Assembly (NCBI RefSeq): GCF_003605575.1
Contig: NZ_QKNY01000001.1
Coordinates: 1 to 64,000, forward strand
DNA length: 64,000 bases
From: Halonotius aquaticus
GTDB lineage: Archaea; Halobacteriota; Halobacteria; Halobacteriales; Haloferacaceae
Direction of reading: 5' to 3'
Below are positions 8,171-17,045 of this stretch, one piece after another. The stretch's first letter is position 1; every line of letters starts with the position of its first letter. Under the pieces are notes generated by a model. That model was given only the letters and a program-made list of their open reading frames with translations, did no database searches and was not told where the DNA came from. The translations under genes and the position numbers were made by a program.

Positions 8171-9366
8171 ACTGCGTCGTCCGCGATTCGGATCAGTTCA
8201 TTTAGCTTGGCGGTGCGTTCGCCGGCAACGGTGCCGGTCTTGATGTAGTCGGCGTCGGTGGCGACCGCCAGATGGGCGATCGTCGTATCCTCGGTCTCTC
8301 CGGAGCGGTGGGAGATGATCGTCTTGTAGCCGTGTTTGACGGCCAGTTCGATCGCATCGAAGGTGTCCGACAGTGAGCCGATCTGGTTCGGCTTGATCAG
8401 GATGCTGTTGGCCGCACCGGCGTCGATACCGTCCTGCAGCCGTGAGACGTTGGTGACGAAGAGGTCGTCACCACAGATCAGCGTCTGGTCGCCAACCTGC
8501 TCGGTCAGCTCGGCGAAGGCCTCGTAGTCGTTTTCGTCGAGTGGATCCTCGACGTACGCGAGGTCGTACTCTTCGACGAGGTCAGCGACGTACTCGATCT
8601 GTTCGTCGGTCGACTTCTCGCCGTCGCTGTACTGGTAGGCACCGTCTTCGTACATCTCCGCGGCGGCCATATCGAGGCCGAACTTGATCTCGAAGCCAAC
8701 CTCGTCGGCGACCTGCGAGACCGCCTCGTCGACGATCTCGAAGGCTTCCTCGTCGTCGATCGGTGGGGCCCACGCGCCCTCGTCGCCTTTGCCCGCACCA
8801 ATTTCGCGCTCATCGAAGATGTCGCCGATCGCCGCGTGGACGGCGGCGTTGGCGAAGACAGCTTCCTCGACGCTCGGCGCGCCGACCGGCGCCGAGAGGA
8901 ACTCCTGGATGTCAGTGGCGTCTTTGGCGTGTTCGCCGCCGCCGACAACGTTGCCCAGCGGGATCGGGAAGTTGTCGCCGCGGAACGCGCCACCGAGATG
9001 CTGGTACAGTGGTGCACCCAGCGTGTCCGCGCCGGCCTTTGCGGCGGCCATCGAGATGGCGACCGCGCTGTTGGCACCGATCTCGGAGAAGTTGTCGGTG
9101 CCGTCAGCAGCCCGCAGTGCGTTGTCGACCGCGCGCTGATCGCCCGCGTAGACGGTGTCGACCAGCCGTGGCACCGCGTGTTCGCGGGCGTTGGCGATGG
9201 CTTCCTGTGCCGGCAGTTCGATCGCTTCGTACTCGCCGGTCGAGGCACCCGAGGGTGCCGCGGCGCGGCCGAAGCCGCCGGAGTCGGTGAGTACGTCTGC
9301 TTCGACCGTGGCGTTCCCACGGGAGTCGAGCACGCGTCGGAGTGAAACGGAGCTGATTCGTGTCAT
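8167..9366 (-). CDS. eno: Enolase (phosphopyruvate hydratase)
   Basis: This 399-residue enolase converts 2-phosphoglycerate to phosphoenolpyruvate. Visible family segments include the N-terminal [15 protein letters not shown], the [16 protein letters not shown] loop-like stretch (here [13 protein letters not shown]), the metal-site region [21 protein letters not shown] with the catalytic lysine segment [14 protein letters not shown], and [18 protein letters not shown]. The length is slightly shorter than the bacterial enzyme, as in many archaea. It is embedded between rpoK and rps2 with four-base overlaps at both ends (ATGA), the classical archaeal placement of this glycolytic gene inside the ribosomal/RNA polymerase cluster. 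Confidence 0.97.
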   Translation of the reverse strand: MTRISSVSLRRVLDSRGNATVEADVLTDSGGFGRAAAPSGASTGEYEAIELPAQEAIANAREHAVPRLVDTVYAGDQRAVDNALRAADGTDNFSEIGANSAVAISMAAAKAGADTLGAPLYQHLGGAFRGDNFPIPLGNVVGGGEHAKDATDIQEFLSAPVGAPSVEEAVFANAAVHAAIGDIFDEREIGAGKGDEGAWAPPIDDEEAFEIVDEAVSQVADEVGFEIKFGLDMAAAEMYEDGAYQYSDGEKSTDEQIEYVADLVEEYDLAYVEDPLDENDYEAFAELTEQVGDQTLICGDDLFVTNVSRLQDGIDAGAANSILIKPNQIGSLSDTFDAIELAVKHGYKTIISHRSGETEDTTIAHLAVATDADYIKTGTVAGERTAKLNELIRIADDAV

Positions 9367-9536
9367 TGGTCTCGGTTGATCGTAAACGGCAGGACGCCCG
9401 CGTCGTACTCCTCGGCGGCGATGAGGATCGGCTCGCTTTGGTCAGTCTCGACGAGCACCGGGGCCCCATAGGAGATCTGCAGCGACCGCGCGCCGAGAAT
9501 GCGGGCCTTCTCGTAGCGGTTGTAGTGCATAGTCAT
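9363..9536 (-). CDS. rpoK: RNA polymerase subunit Rpo6 (RpoK)
   Basis: This 57-residue ORF starts [20 protein letters not shown], continues [11 protein letters not shown], and ends [20 protein letters not shown]-type and ISxGAPxLV segments are the signature of subunit K/omega, which wraps the C terminus of the largest subunit and aids polymerase assembly. The ATG at 9536 overlaps the rpoN stop, and the TGA overlaps the eno start, both as ATGA, so the set is translationally coupled. A second ATG two codons in (9530) is an alternative start. The gene is easy to miss because of its size. Confidence 0.96.
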   Translation of the reverse strand: MTMHYNRYEKARILGARSLQISYGAPVLVETDQSEPILIAAEEYDAGVLPFTINRDQ

Positions 9537-9727
9537 TGGTATGGGGCAACTACGTCGACGAGATCCGTGTGCGATACCATCATGCGCCGACAGCAGTGGC
9601 GGGTGATCCCCAGGTCGTCGAGTACCTCCGCGGGGTCTTCATCGCCCTCGCTGGCGCGTGCCTCGAACTCCTCGTAGTGTTCACCGATGACCGTGCCACA
9701 GGTGAAACACCGGACTGGGATCATCAT
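9533..9727 (-). CDS. rpoN: RNA polymerase subunit Rpo10 (RpoN)
   Basis: This 64-residue zinc-binding subunit has the atypical Rpb10 zinc motif CFTCG near residue 7 and the CC pair at about 45-46 (TRHCCRRM). The N-terminal [10 protein letters not shown] matches the eukaryotic Rpb10 start. It helps assemble the D/L platform of RNA polymerase. It lies 12 bases downstream of rps9 and overlaps rpoK by four bases. Either of the first two methionines could be used; the first keeps the better spacing from rps9. Confidence 0.97.
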   Translation of the reverse strand: MMIPVRCFTCGTVIGEHYEEFEARASEGDEDPAEVLDDLGITRHCCRRMMVSHTDLVDVVAPYQ

Positions 9728-9739
9728 ACGTGGATCACC

Positions 9740-10138
9740 TCAGCGGTAGGACTTCTGGTAGCGCGCCCGTGCACCCGGGCCGCCCCACTTTTTCTTCTCG
9801 GATTGCCGAACGTCGTTGACCAGCAGCGAGCGATCGAACTCGCGGTAGGCCTCGCGCAGTTCGGCGTCATTGTGATGCTGGACGAGCCCGCGGGCGAGGG
9901 CGGTGCGGACGGCGTCGGCCTGGCCGCTGAAGCCGCCGCCCTCGACGGTCACGTCGATGTCGACGCTGTCTCGCAGATCGTCGTCGGCGATGCGGAACGG
10001 TTCGAGCATCTTGAGCTGTGCCATCTCCGGCTCAACCAGCTCGACGGGCTGGGAGTTGATCCGGACACGACCCTCACCCTCACGCACGGTTGCGCGGGCG
10101 ATGGCCGTCTTCTTCTTACCTGATGTATTGGTTACCAT
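9740..10138 (-). CDS. rps9: Small-subunit ribosomal protein uS9
   Basis: This 132-residue protein begins with [25 protein letters not shown], and ends [17 protein letters not shown], the conserved basic uS9 tail that reaches the ribosomal P site. It overlaps the end of rpl13 by seven bases and precedes rpoN, the usual archaeal order. No anomalies seen. Confidence 0.97.
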   Translation of the reverse strand: MVTNTSGKKKTAIARATVREGEGRVRINSQPVELVEPEMAQLKMLEPFRIADDDLRDSVDIDVTVEGGGFSGQADAVRTALARGLVQHHNDAELREAYREFDRSLLVNDVRQSEKKKWGGPGARARYQKSYR

Positions 10139-10569
10139 GTAACGTTTGCCCCCAGTTTTTCGGAGATCTCGCCAAGCGAGATGAACTTGATATTCGAGAG
10201 TCGATCCAGTGAGGTGCCGTCAAGCACCTCGCCATCCTCGTCGTAAGGGTTGCCGAGGTAGACGCGGACGTTCTCGAAGGCCTCCCGGCCGTGATCCTGC
10301 TTGTACGGCAGCATGCCGCGGATCGCCCGCTTGAAGATGCGATCCGGCCGTTTCGGGTAGTACGGCCCGCTGTCGGAGCCGACCTCGGCGCGTTTCCGGT
10401 AGGTCTCCATCGTCGACTCCGGATTGCCGGTGATGACGGCGTCTTCGGCGTTGACGACGGCGACACGGTCGCCATCGAGTGCCTGCTGGGCGACCTCGCT
10501 GGCGACGCGACCAAGGATGCAGTCTCTGGCGTCGATAACGACATCGACGTCGAATTTGGCTGCGCTCAT
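10132..10569 (-). CDS. rpl13: Large-subunit ribosomal protein uL13
   Basis: This 145-residue protein has [22 protein letters not shown] at the start, [21 protein letters not shown] in the middle and a KNLGxNVTW-type C terminus (KLGANVTW). It overlaps rpl18e by four bases and rps9 by seven, so the three are read from one mRNA. Normal length for archaea. Confidence 0.97.
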   Translation of the reverse strand: MSAAKFDVDVVIDARDCILGRVASEVAQQALDGDRVAVVNAEDAVITGNPESTMETYRKRAEVGSDSGPYYPKRPDRIFKRAIRGMLPYKQDHGREAFENVRVYLGNPYDEDGEVLDGTSLDRLSNIKFISLGEISEKLGANVTW

Positions 10570-10919
10570 CGAATCACCCGGACGTTACTGCCCTCGGGAT
10601 TGCTGTCGAGGGCTTCTTCGAGTGTCACCGCGTCGCCGACCTGCCCGATCTTGCGGCGGGCGGTCGAAGAGAAGTCGACGGCGGCGATCGTGACGTTTGT
10701 TTCAAGCACACCACTGCCCAGCACCTTGCCGGGGACAACAACGGTCTCGTCTTCCCGGGCGTATCGCTCGATACGGCCAAGGTTGACTTCCGCGTGGGTG
10801 CGCCGTGGCTTTGCGAGACGGTCGGCGATATCGCGCCAGACACCGGCGTCTGACTCGCCTGCGACCGTCCGTAGCTCGGCGATGAGACTCTGTAGTCTCG
10901 GATTCGTTTTGCTGCTCAT
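10566..10919 (-). CDS. rpl18e: Large-subunit ribosomal protein eL18
   Basis: This 117-residue protein includes [38 protein letters not shown] and [18 protein letters not shown], all typical of archaeal eL18, which has no bacterial homologue. It is the first protein gene after tRNA-Leu, whose 3' end lies only 27 bases upstream. That leaves no room for a separate promoter outside the tRNA, so the mRNA start is either inside or before the tRNA gene. Confidence 0.96.
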   Translation of the reverse strand: MSSKTNPRLQSLIAELRTVAGESDAGVWRDIADRLAKPRRTHAEVNLGRIERYAREDETVVVPGKVLGSGVLETNVTIAAVDFSSTARRKIGQVGDAVTLEEALDSNPEGSNVRVIR

Positions 10920-10946
10920 GAATACTGCTCCTGAGAGAAATCGGAG

Positions 10947-11031
10947 TGCAGGGAGCAGGATTTGAACCTGCGGACCCCTATGGGACAGCGCCCTGAACGC
11001 TGCGCCGTTGGCCTGACTTGGCTATCCCTGC
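10947..11031 (-). tRNA. tRNA-Leu, anticodon CAG
   Basis: Acceptor stem GCAGGGA (5', ending at 11031) pairs with TCCCTGC, discriminator A at 10947, no encoded CCA. The anticodon stem CAGCG/CGCTG encloses TTCAGGG, giving anticodon CAG, which reads CUG. A long variable arm, as expected of tRNA-Leu, precedes a T-arm with the GGTTCAAATCC loop. No intron is visible. It sits between rpoD and rpl18e on the same strand. Confidence 0.97.
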
Positions 11032-11195
11032 ACGCACTCCGAGGTACCGCACACCACGGCTTACCAGTTTCGATCCCACGCCGGTCTGTCATCGACCGAC
11101 GGCCACGGCTCGGCGGCCACATGGCTACGGGGCCGGGGCGGCGAGCACGTGAGTGGATCGGATCTGTCATAGTGGTGTCCGGTGGGTGCAGTCAG

Positions 11196-11945
11196 CTAAG
11201 CGGTGACTGCGTCGTGTAGTTCGTCCGCGCGGTCGCCGAGCGATTCGGCGGCGCGGAGCACCAGTTCTGCAACATCGAAGGAGCCGTCCGTCTCGACGTG
11301 GAACACGTAGGCTCCGGGCACGTCTTCGACGGTCAGCTCCGTGCCGGGATATTTGTTCGTGAGGTCGTGATCGAACTCCTTGGTGAGGACAACCTCGCCC
11401 TCGTCGGTTTCGATCGCCCCACGCAGGATCTCCGGCTCCTGCTCGTCGAACTCGCCGATGTCGTCGCCAACGGTGACCGACTGGAGGTGACGGAAGCCGA
11501 CAGCCACGCCGCCCTGCTGTTTGGCGTGTTCCTTGCCGGTGTCCAACACCGCGTCGGCCTCGAATTCGAGGCTGTGGCCTTCTTTGAGCTCAACGATCGG
11601 GATATTCTCGTCAGCCGGCTGCACCAGCTCGTCGCTGGATTCGATATCGCCGGAGTAGGCCGTCGCCGGCCCCTCGACGTCGAGAGCGACGGTGACGGTG
11701 TCACCGATCTCAAACTCGTCTAACGGTGTTGTCAACGGGACGAGGCCCAATCGGAGGCCGATCATCTCGTCGAACATGACAGAGGAGTTCTCGGTGAACC
11801 GAACGGAGTCGATGGCAAACGTCGGCACATCGGCGATCATCGCCCGGCGGAAGCCGTTGGCTAACGCCGGTGTCAGCCCGCGAACAACGAAGCGGGCTTG
11901 CCGATCGTCGCGTTCGATAATCTGAACGTCGAATTCGCCTGACAT
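11196..11945 (-). CDS. rpoD: RNA polymerase subunit Rpo3 (RpoD)
   Basis: This 249-residue alpha-like subunit has the N-terminal dimerisation part [28 protein letters not shown] followed by [17 protein letters not shown], the hallmark of archaeal D/eukaryotic Rpb3. The central domain, which in some archaea carries Fe-S cysteines, shows none here, as usual in halophiles. It nucleates polymerase assembly with subunits L, N and P. The start is one base after the rps11 stop (two-gene coupling), and the gene is followed by a 164-base gap up to tRNA-Leu. Confidence 0.97.
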   Translation of the reverse strand: MSGEFDVQIIERDDRQARFVVRGLTPALANGFRRAMIADVPTFAIDSVRFTENSSVMFDEMIGLRLGLVPLTTPLDEFEIGDTVTVALDVEGPATAYSGDIESSDELVQPADENIPIVELKEGHSLEFEADAVLDTGKEHAKQQGGVAVGFRHLQSVTVGDDIGEFDEQEPEILRGAIETDEGEVVLTKEFDHDLTNKYPGTELTVEDVPGAYVFHVETDGSFDVAELVLRAAESLGDRADELHDAVTA

Positions 11946-11946
11946 A

Positions 11947-12336
11947 CTAGAGTCGCTTGTTTTTCGGCGCGCGTGTCCCGTCGTGTGGGATCGGGGTTAC
12001 GTCCTCGATGCGGCCGATCTCGATGCCGGCCCGGGCCAGCGCGCGGATCGTCGCCTGCGCGCCGGGGCCGGGGGATTTGTTGCCGTTGCCACCGGGGCCG
12101 CGCACGCGAACGTGGACGCCCTCGATGCCCGCGGCCTTCGCCTTCTCGGCGACGACCTCGGCCATCTGCATGGCGGCGTACGGCGACGCTTCGTCGCGGT
12201 TCTGCTTGACCACGGTACCACCGGAGGACTTGGCCAGCGTCTCTGCGCCAGTCTGGTCGGTGATCGTGATCAGCGTGTTGTTGAACGAGGAGAACACGTG
12301 GGCGATGCCCCACTTGTCGTCTTGTGATTCACTCAT
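11947..12336 (-). CDS. rps11: Small-subunit ribosomal protein uS11
   Basis: This 129-residue protein reads [26 protein letters not shown] at the start, includes [36 protein letters not shown], and ends [13 protein letters not shown], all matching uS11. It lies three bases downstream of rps4. No anomalies. Confidence 0.97.
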   Translation of the reverse strand: MSESQDDKWGIAHVFSSFNNTLITITDQTGAETLAKSSGGTVVKQNRDEASPYAAMQMAEVVAEKAKAAGIEGVHVRVRGPGGNGNKSPGPGAQATIRALARAGIEIGRIEDVTPIPHDGTRAPKNKRL

Positions 12337-12339
12337 TGG

Positions 12340-12867
12340 TTACTCCTGAGCCTCCGCCCGGGCTGGGTGCAGATCGTCTGCAAGCGGACTGGTCTCATCG
12401 TAGCTGATCGCCGACTCTTCGGCGACCTCGATGGTGCGAGAGGGCGTCGTCGCCCGGGCACCGTTGACGGTGATGTGGCCGTGAGAGATGAACTGCCGGG
12501 CCTGCTGTGGCGTGCTGGCCAGGCCATCCCGGTAGACGACCGTCTGGAGTCGTCGTTCGAGGATATCGGTGACCTCAAGCGACAGAATGTCGGTGATCGT
12601 GTCGTTGTCGCCGAGGATCCCGTAGCGGCGAAGCTTGGCGAGGAACTCGCTGCCGGCCTCGGCAGCGGCCTCGGTGTCACCCTGTGCCTCACCGATGAGG
12701 CGACGGGCCTCCCGTCGGATCGATCGGAGTTCCGACTGGGCGCGCCAGAGTTCTTCTTTGTTTTTCAGGCCGTAGCGGCCGATGAGGCCACTTTCTTCGG
12801 CGATCCGTTCACCCTGGTAGGGGTGGTTAGGCGTCTCGTAGCCGACGGTGTTTTGGCCGGTCGTCAT
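12340..12867 (-). CDS. rps4: Small-subunit ribosomal protein uS4
   Basis: This 175-residue protein starts with [18 protein letters not shown] and has the S4 RNA-binding domain at about 105-160 ([34 protein letters not shown]). It overlaps rps13 by four bases. It is the archaeal short form without bacterial zinc-binding N terminus. Confidence 0.97.
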   Translation of the reverse strand: MTTGQNTVGYETPNHPYQGERIAEESGLIGRYGLKNKEELWRAQSELRSIRREARRLIGEAQGDTEAAAEAGSEFLAKLRRYGILGDNDTITDILSLEVTDILERRLQTVVYRDGLASTPQQARQFISHGHITVNGARATTPSRTIEVAEESAISYDETSPLADDLHPARAEAQE

Positions 12868-13409
12868 TCGTCGTCATCCCCTGCGGCCTCTTCCTCGGCG
12901 GCCGCGTCTTCCGCTTGCTCCTCTTTGATCCGTTCAACGTTGACACCGATCGTCCCTTCGGTACGACCGGTGGATTTGGTGCGCTGGCCACGAACCTTCT
13001 GGCCGCGCTTGTGGCGGATCCCTTTGTAGGAGTCGATCATCTGCATGCGGTTGATGTCCTGTCGGCGCTGCTCGTCGACCTCACTGCCCACGATGTGGCT
13101 GGAGTCACCGGTAAAGAAGTCATCTTGCCGGTTGACCATCCACTCGGGCATGTGGTCGTCGAGGTTTTCGACGACATCGACAACGCTGTCGATCTCGTCG
13201 TCCTCAAGCAGGCCGAAGGTGGCTGTACGGTCGATATCGGCCGCCTCGGTCACGATGCGTGCCGTGCGCTGGCCGATACCGTTCATGTCTGTGAGACTGC
13301 GTTCGACGCTCTTCGTGCCGTCGAGATCGGTCTGCCCGATCCGGACGAAGTACCGGAGGTCTTCGTCGTCCTCCTCCGTCGAACCGTCTTGTGGGTCTTC
13401 TGCACTCAT
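12864..13409 (-). CDS. rps13: Small-subunit ribosomal protein uS13
   Basis: The frame is open back to 13499, but that extension runs through tRNA-Ser, so the ATG at 13409 (MSAEDPQDG) is chosen, giving 181 residues. The core has [34 protein letters not shown], and later [25 protein letters not shown], the nucleic-acid-binding uS13 motif. Both ends are acidic, as usual in halophiles. The ATG lies only 20 bases from the tRNA 3' end, so the mRNA is probably produced from a joint transcript. First protein gene of the rps13-rps4-rps11-rpoD set. Confidence 0.96.
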   Translation of the reverse strand: MSAEDPQDGSTEEDDEDLRYFVRIGQTDLDGTKSVERSLTDMNGIGQRTARIVTEAADIDRTATFGLLEDDEIDSVVDVVENLDDHMPEWMVNRQDDFFTGDSSHIVGSEVDEQRRQDINRMQMIDSYKGIRHKRGQKVRGQRTKSTGRTEGTIGVNVERIKEEQAEDAAAEEEAAGDDDE

Positions 13410-13429
13410 AGCTAGTTCAGTTGTGCGAG

Positions 13430-13515
13430 CGTTGCGGCGGGGATTCGAACCCCGGAGGCAGTGACGCCACAGAGTTAGCAACCCTGCGCCTTGGGCCAAG
13501 CTTGGCTACCGCAAC
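13430..13515 (-). tRNA. tRNA-Ser, anticodon GCU
   Basis: Acceptor stem GTTGCGG (5' end at 13515) pairs with CCGCAAC, discriminator G at 13430, no encoded CCA. The anticodon stem CAGGG/CTCTG (with a G-T pair) encloses TTGCTAA, giving anticodon GCT for AGC/AGU. A long variable arm and a GGTTCGAATCC T-loop region complete a class II tRNA. It directly precedes rps13. Confidence 0.97.
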
Positions 13516-13704
13516 CCGCGGTTATCGGTCATATTGTCGCCCGTCACGGACTCGGGGCCGGTCGCCCCTACAGTACTACGAGTAAGCGAAGCCTTGTCGG
13601 TTACTTAAGGGTCACGGATAGTCGGAGGCATGCGGCGGTGTCGCATGGCTGTCAGCGACCGAGAAAACCGGATTCATTTTAGTAACCCACCGAAACACTG
13701 AGAT

Positions 13705-13911
13705 ATGACTGACCACAGCGACGACCCCGAGGTGCCGATCATCTGTGAGGAATGCGGGACGGAGACGACGGTGCCGCTGTCGGAGCTTGAAACGCAACTC
13801 GATCGACACAACGAGAATCGCCACGACGGCGAGGAACACGCCACCGTCGATCCGACGCTGAAATCCCAACTCCAGGATCTCGTCGCCGAGGATCTCGGGC
13901 TGTTTGAGTAG
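13705..13911 (+). CDS. Small zinc-finger-like protein, 68 aa
   Basis: The short acidic protein carries CEECG at about residues 14-18 and a distal H-x(4)-H pair (DRHNENRHDGEEH), which together could bind one zinc ion as a C2H2-type micro-domain. It then runs into a helical acidic tail. Nothing more specific is visible. It converges on the ABC transporter ATPase gene with a 6-base gap. Small proteins of this type are common in haloarchaea and mostly of unknown role; nucleic acid or protein binding is an inference. Confidence 0.75.
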   Translation: MTDHSDDPEVPIICEECGTETTVPLSELETQLDRHNENRHDGEEHATVDPTLKSQLQDLVAEDLGLFE

Positions 13912-13917
13912 CGGCCC

Positions 13918-15072
13918 TTACAACACCTGGTGTGTTGCGTCCTCGGAGTCGAACGTCCGGTTGTGAACCGCAACTCCGGAGTCGGTATCGAAGAGATGGA
14001 TCGAATCCGGTGGGAAGGTGGCGACGACCTCGTCGCCAGCCGAGATATTTCTGAGGCCGCTGACGGTCGCGGTGAACGTCACTGGGTCGTCGACGCTGCG
14101 GTCGAAGGTGAGATGGATCGTGTTCTCGTCGCCGCGGGGTTCGACAACGTCGACGGTCACCTCAAACTGGTAGTTGTCGCTGAGCCCGCCGGGTTCCTTG
14201 ATCCGGATGTCCTCCGGCCGGATGCCGAAGACAACGTCGGATCTGCCACTGATAGCCTCCTGTTGGGCCGGCTTGAGCGGATACTCAAAGCGGTCGATGA
14301 CGAGCGTTTCGCCGTCGACGTCCATCTCGAAGAAGTTCATCGAGGGGTCGCCGATGAAGCCGGCGACAAAGCGATTATTTGGTGTGTGGTAACACTCCAA
14401 GGGCGTGCCGACCTGCTGGAGAATCCCATCGTTGAGGATGGCGATTCGGTCGCCCATCGTCATCGCCTCCGTCTGGTCGTGGGTGACGTAGACGGTCGTC
14501 ACGTCGAGGTCATCCTGAATGCGCTGGAGCTCTGTCCGCATCGTCGCCCGCAGTTTCGCATCAAGATTGCTCAGCGGTTCATCCATCAGGAATGCTTCGG
14601 GCGCACGCACGATGGCCCGCCCGAGGGCGACACGTTGCTGCTGGCCGCCGGAGAGATCGCTCGGCTTTCGATCCAACAGCTCCTTGATCTCCATGAGCTC
14701 AGCGGTGTCAGCGACTTTGGATTCGATCTCATCGTCGTTCATCTCGGTTGACTCCTCCAGCCCGAAGCTCATGTTCTGCTGGACGGTCATATGCGGGTAC
14801 AGCGCGTAGGACTGAAACACCATGGCGATGTCCCGCTCGGCGGGTGGCTTCTCGTTGATGCGCCGGCCGGCCAGCCGGATCTCGCCGGTCGTGATCGTCT
14901 CTAAGCCGGCGATCATCCGCAACGTTGTCGACTTCCCGCAGCCGGAGGGGCCGACCAACACGAGGAATTCGCCGTCCTCAATGTCGACCGAGACCTCATC
15001 AACTGCGGTGATCTCGTTGCCGTCGTCTTCGGTGAATACCTTCGTTACGTCGTCGAGTGTTAGCTCTGCCAT
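13918..15072 (-). CDS. Sugar-type ABC transporter ATP-binding protein (MalK/UgpC-like)
   Basis: This 384-residue ATPase has Walker A GPSGCGKSTT at about 38-47, a Q-loop VFQSYALYPHMTV, signature LSGGQQQRVALGRA at about 139-152, and Walker B EAFLMDEPLSNLDAKLR. A C-terminal TOBE-type extension (about 240-370) is typical of carbohydrate importers. It energises uptake by the two permeases encoded immediately before it. The spacing of 33 bases to the upstream permease and shared strand make one operon with the binding protein at 17046-18356. The transported solute is not shown by the sequence; the composition fits the MalK/UgpC class. Confidence 0.94.
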   Translation of the reverse strand: MAELTLDDVTKVFTEDDGNEITAVDEVSVDIEDGEFLVLVGPSGCGKSTTLRMIAGLETITTGEIRLAGRRINEKPPAERDIAMVFQSYALYPHMTVQQNMSFGLEESTEMNDDEIESKVADTAELMEIKELLDRKPSDLSGGQQQRVALGRAIVRAPEAFLMDEPLSNLDAKLRATMRTELQRIQDDLDVTTVYVTHDQTEAMTMGDRIAILNDGILQQVGTPLECYHTPNNRFVAGFIGDPSMNFFEMDVDGETLVIDRFEYPLKPAQQEAISGRSDVVFGIRPEDIRIKEPGGLSDNYQFEVTVDVVEPRGDENTIHLTFDRSVDDPVTFTATVSGLRNISAGDEVVATFPPDSIHLFDTDSGVAVHNRTFDSEDATHQVL

Positions 15073-15105
15073 GGATGGGTTCCTCCTGTGAGTTCAGTGA
15101 TCATG

Positions 15106-16029
15106 CTATGCGGCGACCCCCTTGGCGAACTTGTCGCCGAAGAAGATGTACACCAACAGCGTCGGCAACGCCGCCAGCAACGCCGCGGCCATCCGCAGCG
15201 GGAAGTTCGTCCCCGACTGGGAGACGCCGATGCCGACGAGATCCTGCGTGACGACCGCCGCATCGCCGAACTGGACGATGGTCAGCGCAAACAGCAGGTC
15301 ATTCCAGATCTGGGTGAACTGGTAGATAAACACGACGGCGAACATCGGGATCGACAGCGGCAAGATGATCCGTCGGTAGATCGTTGCCACCGACGCGCCG
15401 TCGAGTTGGGCGGCTTCGACCATCTCGTCGGAGAGCTTCTTGTAGTGGGCGCGGAACAGCAGCGTACAGATCGGCAGCCCGTAGGCCGTGTGGGTGATAA
15501 TCAACGCCAGCAGTTTCCAGTGGTACGTCTCGACCAACGGCAACGCCGCCAGCGGTTCGAAGGCGGCCCGCAGTGGGACGACGTTGTACCAAAACTGCGT
15601 CAGCGGCACCAACACTGCTTGGTAGGGGATGAAAATCCCCGCGACAAACAGGATGTAGATACCGATCTGTCCGCGCCAACTGATCGTTGTCAACCCGAAG
15701 GCAGCCATACTGCCAAGCAGCCCCGAGAGAATCGTCGCCGGCACGACGAGGATGACGCTGTTGACAAGCCCTTGTCCAAGGCCGTCGATAGCACCCCGCC
15801 ATGGCTCTATGGAGAGTTCACCCGTTCCCGGTACCAGCGGCTCCAGTGGCGGAAGATACGGGAAGTTCCCGGAGTAGGTCTCGGGGCTGATGATCGAGGT
15901 CATCAGCCCGGTCTCGATCGGGATAAGATAGAACGCCCCCATCCCGATGAGGACGAGATACAGGACGATCCGTCGCCACGAGTGGCCGAACAGGGTGCGT
16001 TCGCCTGCGCGACCCGTCTCGGTGCTCAT
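15106..16029 (-). CDS. Sugar-type ABC transporter permease (MalG-like)
   Basis: This 307-residue inner-membrane protein has six hydrophobic segments and the cytoplasmic EAA loop EMVEAAQLDGASVATIYRRI at about 205-225, which contacts the ATPase. The N-terminal segment with a long extracytoplasmic loop after the first helix fits the MalG class. Its ATG overlaps the stop of the other permease by four bases. Confidence 0.92.
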   Translation of the reverse strand: MSTETGRAGERTLFGHSWRRIVLYLVLIGMGAFYLIPIETGLMTSIISPETYSGNFPYLPPLEPLVPGTGELSIEPWRGAIDGLGQGLVNSVILVVPATILSGLLGSMAAFGLTTISWRGQIGIYILFVAGIFIPYQAVLVPLTQFWYNVVPLRAAFEPLAALPLVETYHWKLLALIITHTAYGLPICTLLFRAHYKKLSDEMVEAAQLDGASVATIYRRIILPLSIPMFAVVFIYQFTQIWNDLLFALTIVQFGDAAVVTQDLVGIGVSQSGTNFPLRMAAALLAALPTLLVYIFFGDKFAKGVAA

Positions 16030-17021
16030 AGCTCACCCCGCTGGTACTGCGTGTAGATGTACGGGGCGACGATAGCGAGTGCCATAATGAACAGCAGTAC
16101 CGCGATCGCCGAGCCGTAGGCCCAGTTACCGTTGGCGTAGGCTTCTCGCACCATGCGGGTGGCAAGAATATCAGCCGACGGCCCCGGCTGGTAGCCGCCG
16201 TACATCGAGAACAGGAAGTCGAAGGCCTTCAGCGAGAACACCGTCAACACGACGAGCGCGCTCACCGTAGCCGTCCTGAGTTGCGGGATAATCACGCGCC
16301 AGTACATCCGGATCGTGCTCGCGCCGTCGACACGGGCGGCCTCGAAGTGGCTGGTCGGGATCGCTCGCAACCCGGCCAGATAGACGATCATCGCATAGCC
16401 GCTGAACTGCCAGATCAACGCGAAGGCGACCGCCGCCAACTTCAGGTCAGGGTTCTGGACGATTTCGATCGGACCAACGCCGACCGCCCCGAGGATGATG
16501 TTGACGAGGCCGGTTTCGACGTTGTACATGTAGAGCCAGAACTTCGCCGTAACGACAAAGGAGAGGCTCATTGGCAGCAGGTAGATCGTCCGGAACGTGT
16601 TCTCAAAGCGGATTTCCTGATCGACGAGGATCGCCATCACCAGTCCGACAGCCAGACAGACCACCGAAAACGACACCATCAGGACGACCGTGTTCCAGGC
16701 TGCGTTCCAAACCGGCGAGACGGTCAACTCCGACCACGACGGTGTCCCGCCGACAAAGGCGATGACGTAGTTTTCGAAGTCAAGCGCACTGTAGTCTGGC
16801 GAACCGAGCCCTTGGAAATCGGTCAACGAGAGGACGATATTCCAGATGATCGCCCCATAGATGAACAGCCCGATCAACAGGAACGGCGGGAGCCAAAACG
16901 GGGCCGATCGCACCGAATCGCGATCGAGGATTGACCCCGCCTCCGTGGCGGTGCCGCCGTCGGCGCGTACCTCACGGTGGTCTTCGAGGCGTTGTCTGAG
17001 TATGGTAAGTGGATTACGCAT
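16026..17021 (-). CDS. Sugar-type ABC transporter permease (MalF-like)
   Basis: This 331-residue membrane protein has six to seven hydrophobic segments and an EAA loop HFEAARVDGASTIRMYWRVI at about 225-245. About 45 hydrophilic residues precede the first helix. It is coupled by a four-base overlap to the MalG-like gene and lies 24 bases after the binding protein gene, forming the expected order binding protein, permease, permease, ATPase. Confidence 0.92.
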   Translation of the reverse strand: MRNPLTILRQRLEDHREVRADGGTATEAGSILDRDSVRSAPFWLPPFLLIGLFIYGAIIWNIVLSLTDFQGLGSPDYSALDFENYVIAFVGGTPSWSELTVSPVWNAAWNTVVLMVSFSVVCLAVGLVMAILVDQEIRFENTFRTIYLLPMSLSFVVTAKFWLYMYNVETGLVNIILGAVGVGPIEIVQNPDLKLAAVAFALIWQFSGYAMIVYLAGLRAIPTSHFEAARVDGASTIRMYWRVIIPQLRTATVSALVVLTVFSLKAFDFLFSMYGGYQPGPSADILATRMVREAYANGNWAYGSAIAVLLFIMALAIVAPYIYTQYQRGEL

Positions 17022-17045
17022 AATGCGGGGATGGGAGTGTCCCGA

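Noticed and set aside
13410-13499. N-terminal extension of rps13 up to 13499
   Set aside because: It passes through the tRNA-Ser gene; the ATG at 13409 matches the usual start of the protein.
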